Assembly (NCBI GenBank): GCA_937891465.1
Contig: CALAHF010000097.1
Coordinates: 62,001-126,000 of the forward strand
Direction of reading: 5' to 3'
Length of the DNA: 64,000 nt
From: an uncultured Verrucomicrobiales bacterium
GTDB taxonomy: Bacteria; Verrucomicrobiota; Verrucomicrobiia; Verrucomicrobiales; DEV007
The translations under genes were made by a program, and so were the position numbers. Below are positions 26,541 to 34,687 of this stretch, piece by piece. Within the stretch, counting starts at the first letter, position 1. Every line of letters starts with the position of its first letter. Below the pieces are notes generated by a model, which was not told where the DNA came from, searched no databases, and saw nothing but the letters and a program-made list of their open reading frames with translations.

Positions 26541-27719
26541 ATGGCTGAGGACATGTTATCACCCCGGTCTGACTATGGTCGGACTTTTATAACCGCAATG
26601 TGGGTTCTGGGAGCAATCGCAGGACTGCAAGTTGCTGCGGTAAGTTGGGCTGTGTTGACGAAAAAACCCCGCCAACCCATTGCGTCGCAACGATTAACTC
26701 CACCAGCTGTTGAACCTGAGACGCCGGCAATCGCAGTTGCTCAAAATCCAGTGAATCAACAGACATCTGTGATTCCGCCGATCAATCTTGGAACGCCAGA
26801 TTTGAAGCCACCAACTCAACCTGCCAGTGTGTTGCCCGGCCCAGCTTTTCAAATGCCGGATATTCCGCCGGCTCCACGACAATCTGATCCCAATGCCCCT
26901 CAACCGCTTGGCACGGCTCTCGCTTCAACCGCATTGGAAAGTCACCCGGCTCACAAAATCGAAGATCGATTGGTTTCAGCCATGGTTGTTGCCGGAGAAG
27001 AGCTTCGCGGAACCGGAAATATGCAGAGTGCTTTAAAATCCTTGCGGGACGCAGAAGAGGCCCTGCCGAATCATCCACGCATCCTCGCTGAACTTGCAGG
27101 GACCTTCAGCCAAATGGGGCTGGAAGAGAAAGCGCTCGATTATTGGAAGCAAATTTACAAACTCGGTGAATCCAATGCGGGCGGTTACTACGCGCTTGCT
27201 GAAATGGCATTGAAAGGAAACATGATGACTTCCGCAGCTGGAACAACGGCCGCGGTTTTGAGCATCAAAAATGTCGAGGTGAAGAGATCTCCCATCGATC
27301 CAAAAACAGGAGAAAAAGTGACACTACGAGTGACTGTTGATGGCGACTCCAAGGTCCGGCCTTCCGGAGAAGAAATGGAGATGTCGGTCTATTTTTTCGA
27401 TAAAGTGGACGGAAAACTGATCGATTCGACAACGGCGGACACGAAACAGGATTACCCAACGGCGCCCTACGATTGGCAGGGTGGCTCATCAGAATCGGTC
27501 GACGTCGTTTACAATCAGCCGGTTTTTACCGTTGAACAAAAACGGGAGCTTGGAAAAAGAGTTTACTACGGGTATGTGATTGAGCTTTACTACCGCGAAC
27601 AATTGCAGGATACCGTTGCTGAACCTCAGGAACTGCTCGAAATGCACGCAGAACCCGCAAGTAACGACAGACCACTTGGCCCTGATGGGTCATTGTTTCC
27701 AGCTGGAATAAATGAGTGA
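26541..27719 (+). CDS. Membrane-anchored TPR-like protein
   Basis: A 392-residue protein. A short cytoplasmic N-terminus precedes a single membrane segment (about 16-37, FITAMWVLGAIAGLQVAAVS). Then come a Pro/Gln-rich linker (about 40-125), a tetratricopeptide-like helical region (about 130-215, with ALKSLRDAEEALPNHPRILA and KALDYWKQIYKLGE), and a C-terminal beta-rich domain (220-390). It resembles scaffold proteins but I cannot assign a family. It precedes the pseudokinase fusion by 73 bases on the same strand. The ATG at 26541 is preferred because the upstream part of the open frame is translated repeat sequence. Confidence 0.65.
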   Translation: MAEDMLSPRSDYGRTFITAMWVLGAIAGLQVAAVSWAVLTKKPRQPIASQRLTPPAVEPETPAIAVAQNPVNQQTSVIPPINLGTPDLKPPTQPASVLPGPAFQMPDIPPAPRQSDPNAPQPLGTALASTALESHPAHKIEDRLVSAMVVAGEELRGTGNMQSALKSLRDAEEALPNHPRILAELAGTFSQMGLEEKALDYWKQIYKLGESNAGGYYALAEMALKGNMMTSAAGTTAAVLSIKNVEVKRSPIDPKTGEKVTLRVTVDGDSKVRPSGEEMEMSVYFFDKVDGKLIDSTTADTKQDYPTAPYDWQGGSSESVDVVYNQPVFTVEQKRELGKRVYYGYVIELYYREQLQDTVAEPQELLEMHAEPASNDRPLGPDGSLFPAGINE

Positions 27720-27792
27720 TTCTGCAACTCTTGCGGACGCTTCATTTCCCAATCTTCACTACACTTTTTTCTTTTCTTTCTAATAAATCATC

Positions 27793-30105
27793 ATGGATGG
27801 ATCGACCACGACCCTGCTAATCGTTGACGGCTCACCGACTGATCGCGAAGCTTTAAAAGCTGCTGTCGGCGATTCCGTTGGACAAATCCACGAGGCGGCT
27901 TCACCTGAAGAAGCGTGGGCAAAGGCTGAAACCCTAGATCACCTGCACCTTGTGGTTGCGGGGATCCCTGACGAAAACGGCCAGTCGATCTTCGAATTTA
28001 GAGACCGTTTGCGAGGAAAATTTGGCGATCTCCCAGCTGCGTTTTGTAGTCGGAACGACATGAGCGCCTATTACAGCAGCGTTTCGAAGGACGAAATGTT
28101 GTTCTACAAGCCGATCGATCAGCAAGTAATGCGAAATTGGCTCGGAGAAGTCACGGGCAAAAATGCAGCGGAAGCTCCTCCGGTTACCGATGACACCATC
28201 TCAATCCCTAATGCTCCCTCCTCAGAAACAGGCCCGCAGGCAGAGGCGGCACCGGAACCACTCCCTGAAGGCTCGCTTCCAGTTGGAACTGTTTTAGGCG
28301 ATTATATTCTGAAACAGGTGATTCAAAGCGACAACGATTTCGCCCTTTATGAAGCGGAGCAAACGTCGATCAAACGTGATGTGGCGATTAAATTGCTCTA
28401 CCGCAAGCACCGGAAAGATCCCGTGTGGGTCGGCGCTTTTGTTGAAGAAGCACGGGCCCGGGCGCTCATCAATCACCCGTCGATCTCGCTCGTTTACGAA
28501 GCCGCTCAGGAGCACGGCGTCAATTTTTACACACTGGAACTGATTGATGCCCCCAGCCTCGTCGACCTTTCAAATCGCCGCGTCATGTTGGATGACGACG
28601 CACTGTGGAATATCCTCGAATCCGTCAGTAGCGCGCTCTGCTATCTGAAAGCCAACCAAATGCGGCATCGCCTCGTGGGGAGCGACACCATTTTTGTGGT
28701 GAATGATGATCAAGTCCGCATCGCCAACCCCGTCAAAAGTTCGAGGGCGATGGTGACTGTCGAAGAAGAACGTCAGCAAATGCGCTTGATCGGTGAGGCC
28801 ATTCGCCCGTTCCTACGCCAGGGAAAAACAGATGCAGCCATTTTTACGATTCATGACCGCCTGACACAGGACCGAATCGATTCCATCAAAACTTCCGAGA
28901 CCCTCAAAGAAGCCCTCCACACGACTGAAGCGGCCCCTGTTTTCACAGCGGCTGAAAAAGCTCGAATCAATGAACAAAACTCCGATAAAACGGCCGTCAT
29001 CGTCGGCGGGCTGGTCGGCGGACTCATTGTTATTGGGGCACTCGTTAGCTATTTCCTGTTTGGAGATCGTCCCGTCGCACGTGATTTCTCGATTAGTCAA
29101 CGCGTCTCAGCCGGCCCATCGATTTATCAAGATTCGGAAAAAGTGGAGGTGGGAGATTTCTGGATGTCTCAGCACGAGGTGACCATTGCTCAATACGCCG
29201 AATTTTTGACCGATATCGCAGACAATCCTGCAAAATTTGATGAGGTAAAACACCCTTCTCAGCCGGTTGATAAGAAGTCATTCTCGCCAAAAGACTGGGC
29301 TGAAATCTATGGCAAGGCAGCGAAAGGCAAGAAATTCAAGTCCGTCCATATCGACATCAATTGCCCTGTTCTGAATGTGGAATGGTGGGATGCCTACGCT
29401 TATGCCCGATGGAAAGGCGGACGCCTACCTACCGTTCAAGAATGGGAAAAAGCATCACGTGGCCGGACTGGACAAGCCTATCCGTGGGGAGAGGAAGTTG
29501 ATCTTACAATTTTCAACTCCGGCGCTGATTTAGAAGCCTCCGGAGAGGGCGAGGAAAAGAAAAACCCCGGCGAAATCGATGGGTTTAAATACTGGGCTCC
29601 CGTTGATGCTCATCCTCAGGATTCCAGCCGGTACGACATTAAAAATCTCGCGGGTAATGTCACCGAATGGACCTCTTCATGGGATATTCACGCCAATAAA
29701 CCTGACACAAAAGTCCCACTCAAACGGGGAGCTTGTTTCAAATATACCGAAGGGTTTGAGCTAAAAACCCGGCGATCTACCGAAGGCCCTGAAGACACAA
29801 ACTTGTGGACCGGTTTTCGAATCGTTCATGATGCGGACCCTGAAACGGGAACACCGTCACCTCCGCCGCATACCGAAATCCCAAGCGGAGCCGCCGGAGT
29901 TGCAGCTCCCGCAGCTACTCCCGCTCCAGCGGCTGATGGAGAAGAAAAGCCTGCTGGAGAGCCTGCCGCAGCTGATGGAGAAACCATGGAACCGAAGCCA
30001 ACTGGTGCAGCTGCCGACGCAACACCGGCCATAGAAGGCGTAGCAGTGACTGCTGAACCAGCCGCTCCGAAACCAGAGGAAAAACCAGCCCCGGATTCGC
30101 AGTAA
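27793..30105 (+). CDS. Fusion of degenerate receiver, pseudokinase, membrane segment and FGE-like domain
   Basis: A 770-residue protein with four parts. Residues 5-120 look like a response-regulator receiver, but the phospho-acceptor region reads LVVAGIP with no aspartate and the acidic pair is VDG. Residues 165-385 look like a Ser/Thr protein kinase: Lys200 is kept in VAIK, but the HRD loop is HRL (292-294) with no Lys or Asn after it, and DFG is replaced by NPV (312-314), so catalysis is unlikely. A membrane segment at about 395-417 follows. Residues 440-690 form a formylglycine-generating-enzyme/SUMF1-like domain with CPVLNVEWWDAYAYARWKGG, RLPTVQEWEKASRG and NLAGNVTEWT, but only one Cys near the usual active site (KRGACF). 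An Ala/Pro-rich tail ends the protein. It is probably a signalling or assembly scaffold. Confidence 0.8.
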   Translation: MDGSTTTLLIVDGSPTDREALKAAVGDSVGQIHEAASPEEAWAKAETLDHLHLVVAGIPDENGQSIFEFRDRLRGKFGDLPAAFCSRNDMSAYYSSVSKDEMLFYKPIDQQVMRNWLGEVTGKNAAEAPPVTDDTISIPNAPSSETGPQAEAAPEPLPEGSLPVGTVLGDYILKQVIQSDNDFALYEAEQTSIKRDVAIKLLYRKHRKDPVWVGAFVEEARARALINHPSISLVYEAAQEHGVNFYTLELIDAPSLVDLSNRRVMLDDDALWNILESVSSALCYLKANQMRHRLVGSDTIFVVNDDQVRIANPVKSSRAMVTVEEERQQMRLIGEAIRPFLRQGKTDAAIFTIHDRLTQDRIDSIKTSETLKEALHTTEAAPVFTAAEKARINEQNSDKTAVIVGGLVGGLIVIGALVSYFLFGDRPVARDFSISQRVSAGPSIYQDSEKVEVGDFWMSQHEVTIAQYAEFLTDIADNPAKFDEVKHPSQPVDKKSFSPKDWAEIYGKAAKGKKFKSVHIDINCPVLNVEWWDAYAYARWKGGRLPTVQEWEKASRGRTGQAYPWGEEVDLTIFNSGADLEASGEGEEKKNPGEIDGFKYWAPVDAHPQDSSRYDIKNLAGNVTEWTSSWDIHANKPDTKVPLKRGACFKYTEGFELKTRRSTEGPEDTNLWTGFRIVHDADPETGTPSPPPHTEIPSGAAGVAAPAATPAPAADGEEKPAGEPAAADGETMEPKPTGAAADATPAIEGVAVTAEPAAPKPEEKPAPDSQ

Positions 30106-30176
30106 CGAAAGCATTCGCCAACGGCGGCCAAAAACGCTAAGTTTGTCTGCGGAACAGGAAAGATTTTTTAAACGGT

Positions 30177-31097
30177 ATGAGCGGTTATCAGTGGAAACGA
30201 CATTGGCAGGGACTTTTTTGGGGAATGATTGTGGCGATCGCGGCGAGCACCTCTGCGCGGCTTCATGCTCAAATTGATGTCGATTTCAAACTCGCAAAGT
30301 CGACATACATTGCTCACGAACCCGTTGTCGGAGTCCTTTCGATCGTCAATCGGGCCGGTCGCGACCTCGTTCTCTCGGGAAAAAACGGACAAAGTTGGCT
30401 CGATTTTCGAGTCGTTGATGGTCAGGGCCGCATGGTTACCCCCTCCGCAAACGCCCTTCCGCCGAAGCCCATTATTTTAAAAGCAGGTCAGCTATACAAA
30501 AAAAAAGTCGTCATCAATCAGACCTATCCAATGGGGCGGATTGGACTCTACCGCGTCAAACCCACGGTCAATTTATCCCAGATCAATCGTGTTTTTACCA
30601 CCGCGAAAAACGTCACCGCGACCATCGTTGAGGGCCAAAAAATGTGGGAGCAAACCTTTGGCGTTCCGCGAGGCTACGATGGCGAGGGAACATTTCGTGA
30701 ATACGCACTCGTCACTCAGCATCAGGGAAATCGTCAAAAGTCCCTGTATTTAAAGCTTACGGACGTTTCCAGCGGGCTCGTTCGAAAAGTCTATCCCATT
30801 GGCGACTACATGGGCATTCGGCCACCCGAAAAGATCGTCAATCGCGAAAACAAACTGCACGTCTTTCACATGAGTGGGCCAAAGTCATTCGTCTACAGCA
30901 TTATTGGAGTCGATGGCGTCCCCATCGAGCAACAGGTCTACGTCGTCAAAGGTTCCAGCACACCATCTATGGTAACCAATGCCGCCGGCGACATTGCTGT
31001 GATCGGCGGCATGACTCTCGAAGAGAGTCGCGAAACCTACGAAAGCCGCGAGTTCAGGAATATCTCTGAACGTCCTCCCGGCCTTCCCAATCTCTGA
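30177..31097 (+). CDS. Exported protein of unknown function
   Basis: A 306-residue protein with a hydrophobic signal region (GLFWGMIVAIAASTSARLHA) and then an Ig-like beta-sandwich at about 33-140. The pattern (YIAHEPVVGVLSIVNRAGRD ... SWLDFRVVDGQGR) resembles BsuPI-type or arrestin-like domains. The rest is beta-rich and unrecognised. It lies 71 bases after the pseudokinase fusion on the same strand, so the three genes from 26541 may form one module. Function unknown. Confidence 0.6.
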   Translation: MSGYQWKRHWQGLFWGMIVAIAASTSARLHAQIDVDFKLAKSTYIAHEPVVGVLSIVNRAGRDLVLSGKNGQSWLDFRVVDGQGRMVTPSANALPPKPIILKAGQLYKKKVVINQTYPMGRIGLYRVKPTVNLSQINRVFTTAKNVTATIVEGQKMWEQTFGVPRGYDGEGTFREYALVTQHQGNRQKSLYLKLTDVSSGLVRKVYPIGDYMGIRPPEKIVNRENKLHVFHMSGPKSFVYSIIGVDGVPIEQQVYVVKGSSTPSMVTNAAGDIAVIGGMTLEESRETYESREFRNISERPPGLPNL

Positions 31098-31110
31098 TTC
31101 CGACCGTCTT

Positions 31111-31617
31111 TTACAAGACCTCGATCAATTCCACTTCAAAATTGAGCGTTTGTTTCGGCCCGATTTTCGGAGGAAAGCCTTCCAGCCCGTAGGCCAGGTA
31201 GTGAGGGATCGTAAAATAATACTTCGATCCTTCCTGCATCAGCTGCAGGCCTTCAGTCCAACCTGAAATCACGCCGTTCAAAGGAAACGAACTCGGCTCA
31301 CCACGCTGAACGCTGCTGTCGAAAACAGTCCCATCTGGAAGCGTCCCATGATAGTGAACTTTCACCTTATCAAAACTGCGCGGTCGCTTCCCCTTTCCGA
31401 TTCGCATTGGGCGATACTGCAATCCTGAAGCCGTCGTGTACGTTTGGCCAACTACCGCAGCGGGAATAGCAGGTCCAGCCGGTTCTGTGGCTACCGTCGT
31501 TGCAGATGCCGCTTGAAGCACAATCGGAGCGTCCTTGTTCAGGCAGCTGGAGAGAAAAAGAGCCGCCACAGAAGAGGCGGCCACTGTCAGGGTAGTTGAG
31601 ATCTGTTTCAGTTTCAC
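31111..31617 (-). CDS. Lipoprotein FKBP-type peptidyl-prolyl cis-trans isomerase
   Basis: A 168-residue protein with a lipoprotein signal (lipobox LSSC at about 22-25) and a C-terminal FKBP domain. It contains KVKVHYHGTLPDGTVFDSS, the binding-pocket elements VISGWTEGLQLM and YFTIPHYLAYG, and ends TLNFEVELIEVL. It probably assists folding of exported proteins in the periplasm, anchored to a membrane. It is convergent with the preceding gene by 13 bases. Confidence 0.92.
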   Translation of the reverse strand: MKLKQISTTLTVAASSVAALFLSSCLNKDAPIVLQAASATTVATEPAGPAIPAAVVGQTYTTASGLQYRPMRIGKGKRPRSFDKVKVHYHGTLPDGTVFDSSVQRGEPSSFPLNGVISGWTEGLQLMQEGSKYYFTIPHYLAYGLEGFPPKIGPKQTLNFEVELIEVL

Positions 31618-31673
31618 GTTGCGGGAAATGTAGGAACAGCGCGGTTTTAAATCAAGTGGTCAATTTTGTCCTC

Positions 31674-31774
31674 CACGATCGAATAGGGTTCATTCGATGA
31701 ACTTACCCTATCTAATTAAAATCGTCTTTCGAACCAACAGGGTCCGTTCGATGAATCAACCCTATTCGATCGTG
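31674..31774. repeat. Dispersed palindromic element, copies 4 and 5 (compound)
   Basis: Two head-to-tail copies, each with a TTCGATGAA loop. The outermost arms, CACGATCGAATAGGGTT (31674-31690) and AACCCTATTCGATCGTG (31758-31774), are perfect 17-base inverted copies of each other, while the inner arms have drifted. They lie between two minus-strand genes, 3' of the NodB-type deacetylase and 5' of the FKBP gene. Confidence 0.75.
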
Positions 31775-31786
31775 AAAACTGAATTC

Positions 31787-32632
31787 TCACTTGGACTCGT
31801 CCATCGCAATCAGCTCAGTGAGCGTCACAAAACGATACCCTTGAGCCAGCAATTGATCGAGGGCTGAAGGCATCGCGTCGACTGTGGAGCTGTGCAAATC
31901 GTGCACGAGAAGAATTCCACCGGGAGCTGCGCCTTTTACAAGACGACTTGCTACGAGCGATACACCCGGCTTTTTCCAATCCTCAGGATCGACAGACCAC
32001 AAAATCGTCGGGTAGCCAAATTCCTCCATCATATATTCTCTCTGCGAACTTTTAATCGCTCCACCCGGAGGTCGCATCGTGCGAGGGGCGATTCCCGTAA
32101 TCTCAACAATTTGACGATGAGCGTCGGCCAATTCCTTCCGCAAACCAGAAGTTGAAAGACGCGAGAGCGTCGCGTGGGTCACCGTATGATTCCCAATCTC
32201 GTGGCCTGCTTCCGCCGTTTGTTTTAGAACATCGGGATACGAACTGACCATATCGCCGACGACGTAAAACGTGGCTTTGATATTTCGGTCCTTCAACATC
32301 TTCAGCAAACGAGGTGTGTTCTTCGGGTGCGGGCCATCGTCGAATGTGATCGCGATGACTTTCTGATCGGTCTTAATCTGGGTGTATCTATTCGTCTTAC
32401 CTGAAATCGATCCAGCTGCAGTGATCTCCTTCTTCCGCTCTTCCCAACCACTACTCTCAAAACCAACAGCAATTGGTTTCGCGGGAGTTGGCTGTTTATT
32501 TGTTGCTTCCGGAACCGCAGGAACTTTCGTTGCCGCTGGCATCGTCAATTCGACGGGAATTTGGCAACTGGCCAGTACAAAAAGCACCGGAATAACCAGA
32601 AGTAAATTTCGGCTTTGGAAGAAATAAATCAT
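31787..32632 (-). CDS. Lipoprotein polysaccharide deacetylase (NodB domain, CE4)
   Basis: A 281-residue protein with a lipoprotein signal (lipobox LASC at about 20-23), a linker, and a NodB homology domain from about residue 90. The motifs are AITFDDGPHP (Asp-Asp metal/base), GHEIGNHTVTHATLS (HxxxH zinc ligands), RPPGGAIKSS, VDPEDW and ILLVHDLH. CE4 enzymes remove N- or O-acetyl groups from peptidoglycan, chitin or xylan. The membrane anchor suggests cell-wall or captured-polymer modification. xylB lies just upstream on the same strand. Confidence 0.92.
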   Translation of the reverse strand: MIYFFQSRNLLLVIPVLFVLASCQIPVELTMPAATKVPAVPEATNKQPTPAKPIAVGFESSGWEERKKEITAAGSISGKTNRYTQIKTDQKVIAITFDDGPHPKNTPRLLKMLKDRNIKATFYVVGDMVSSYPDVLKQTAEAGHEIGNHTVTHATLSRLSTSGLRKELADAHRQIVEITGIAPRTMRPPGGAIKSSQREYMMEEFGYPTILWSVDPEDWKKPGVSLVASRLVKGAAPGGILLVHDLHSSTVDAMPSALDQLLAQGYRFVTLTELIAMDESK

Positions 32633-32651
32633 TCGGGGAGGTTAAGAACTA

Positions 32652-34139
32652 TCACAGCATCCCGCCGTCTTTCAACTGACTCGTGAGTGCTATCTGTTGA
32701 TCCAGCTTTTCCTGATACAACTCGGTAAATTCGGGATTCGGAAGGCAACGAGACGTTTCATCCAACTCAACGAATCTTCCACACAATTCCTCGTAAGTGC
32801 CCTCTCCTGACGCTTGTGCAACTTGAATCGCTCCGCCCAGACTGGCACCCTCTGCCGTGGCCAAGCCAACTACAGGAACTCCGAAGACATCTGCCGAAAT
32901 CTGACGCCACACGGGGCTTTTAGTTCCGCCGCCGGTCAGTCTAATTTCAGTCGGCGCAAGCCCCAACTGAGAGAAGCGACGCAATCCGTATGCTAAACCG
33001 AGCGTCGCACCTTCCATCGCCGCGCGAGCCATATTTCCCGGAATTGCGTTTGTTCCATCCAACCCGTGAATGACGCCTTTTCCATTCGGCAAATTCGGAG
33101 TTCGCTCTCCATTCAGATAGGGAAGGAAACTGATTCCACCGGCTCCGGGTGCAGTCTTCGCGATTTCAGCTCCCATTTGATCCAACTCCCAGCCAAACCA
33201 ACTGCGGACCTGCTCGGTCACGACAGTGACGTTCATGGTGCAAGCCAATGGCAGCCAACGGTCTGTGCTATCGCAAAAAGCAGCGATTTCACCATCGGGA
33301 TCAATCACAGGTTCTCCCGCGCAGCCGTAAAGTGTGCCCGAAGTTCCAAAACTGGCGGTGATCACCCCGGGCGTGATGTTGCCCGTACCGATCGCGCCCA
33401 TCATATTATCGCCGCCGCCGGCAGATACGATGACTTCGCCGGAAAATCCGAGCTTCTCGGCAACATTCCTACAAACTGTGCCATGTGGAACGTTCGATGA
33501 ACCCAATTCAGGCAGCATTTCGCGAACAGACGGGTCAATAAAATCCACCAAATCCGTTTCCCATTCGCGCGTGCGAACATTCAAAATCCCCATGCCCGAA
33601 GCGTCGCCAAATTCCATGCGCTTTACGCCGGTCAGCCAAAAATTGATGTAATCGTGTGGCAACAGGATCGTTTTTACCTTCGCAAAATTCTCCGGCTCGT
33701 TTTGTTTCAGCCACAGCAGTTTCGGGATCGTATATCCGGGCAGCATCGTGTTTCCTGCTTTCGAAATCAAACCGCTGGCTCCACCAAATTCAGCAACATA
33801 CTGATCGCATTGGTCGGTCGTCGAGGTATCACACCATAATTTCGCGGGACGAATCACTTCTTCGTTTTCATCCAACACAACCAATCCGTGTTGCTGACCG
33901 CTGACTCCGATTCCGCGAATGTCGCCTTTTCGGTCACCAAGTTGCGACATGCAATTTGAGATCGAGCCTTCGACCGCATCAATCCAATCCTGCGGATTCT
34001 GTTCAAGATGCCCAGCTGGTAGACCATCGATCAGCTCATATTTCTGAGCAGCCTCTGCAATGATCTGGCCCGTGGCAAGATCGAGCACAATTGCTTTCGT
34101 GCTTTGAGTTCCGCTATCGATTCCGATATAAAGTGACAT
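32652..34139 (-). CDS. xylB: Xylulokinase
   Basis: A 495-residue FGGY-family kinase that phosphorylates D-xylulose for the pentose phosphate pathway. It has SLYIGIDSGTQSTKAIVLDL at the N-terminus, GIGVSGQQHGLVVLD, KLWCDTSTTDQC, ASFGTSGTLYGC and the C-terminal RLTGGGTKSPVWRQISADV nucleotide-binding signature. The ATG giving MSLYIGID is used; the upstream extension is not conserved-looking. No xylA lies nearby, so sugar isomerisation must be encoded elsewhere. Confidence 0.94.
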   Translation of the reverse strand: MSLYIGIDSGTQSTKAIVLDLATGQIIAEAAQKYELIDGLPAGHLEQNPQDWIDAVEGSISNCMSQLGDRKGDIRGIGVSGQQHGLVVLDENEEVIRPAKLWCDTSTTDQCDQYVAEFGGASGLISKAGNTMLPGYTIPKLLWLKQNEPENFAKVKTILLPHDYINFWLTGVKRMEFGDASGMGILNVRTREWETDLVDFIDPSVREMLPELGSSNVPHGTVCRNVAEKLGFSGEVIVSAGGGDNMMGAIGTGNITPGVITASFGTSGTLYGCAGEPVIDPDGEIAAFCDSTDRWLPLACTMNVTVVTEQVRSWFGWELDQMGAEIAKTAPGAGGISFLPYLNGERTPNLPNGKGVIHGLDGTNAIPGNMARAAMEGATLGLAYGLRRFSQLGLAPTEIRLTGGGTKSPVWRQISADVFGVPVVGLATAEGASLGGAIQVAQASGEGTYEELCGRFVELDETSRCLPNPEFTELYQEKLDQQIALTSQLKDGGML

Positions 34140-34225
34140 GCGGAATTGGTAGCGGTTTTGAGGCGGCGATTCAACAGGTAAAACGACTCGCAAGATGCCG
34201 AATTCTATTTCAAATTGAAATCTCC

Positions 34226-34612
34226 ATGGCTTACAGCGAAATCATAGCAGACCGCATACGAATCGCATTTGCAGATCGAAATACGGATTTTACAGAGAAA
34301 AAGATGATGGGCGGGCTCTGTTTCATGGTCGATGAAAAGATGTGCTGTGGCGTTCACATCGATAAAAAATCCGAAGCCAGCCTGCTGATGATTCGGGTTG
34401 GCGAGAAGGTCGCGGAAGAACTTCTCGAAAGCGGCGACCCCGACGTCGAGCCAATGGATTTCACAGGGCGTCCCATGAAAGGTTACCTTTTTGTCGGCGA
34501 AACCGGATTCAACACGGGAAAATCGCCGGGTCGATTTATTCAGCTCTGTCTCGATTTTAATCCGCTGGCAAAAGCTTCCCGAAATAAATCGCCGAAGAAA
34601 AAATCGAGCTGA
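34226..34612 (+). CDS. TfoX N-terminal-domain protein
   Basis: A 128-residue protein matching the TfoX/Sxy N-terminal domain: ADRIRIAFADRN near the start, KKMMGGLCFMVDEKMCCGV, LLMIRVGEK and MKGYLFVGETGF, with a basic tail. Full-length TfoX regulates competence in gamma-proteobacteria, but stand-alone N-terminal-domain proteins are widespread and of unknown function. The start at MAYSEIIAD fits the family length. It is divergent from xylB. Confidence 0.85.
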   Translation: MAYSEIIADRIRIAFADRNTDFTEKKMMGGLCFMVDEKMCCGVHIDKKSEASLLMIRVGEKVAEELLESGDPDVEPMDFTGRPMKGYLFVGETGFNTGKSPGRFIQLCLDFNPLAKASRNKSPKKKSS

Positions 34613-34687
34613 ATTCGACGTTTTTCTCACCAATCGCGCCACTAATTTCAGGGTTCCTTTTTTCCCAGCTGACGTATCTTTTTCGAC

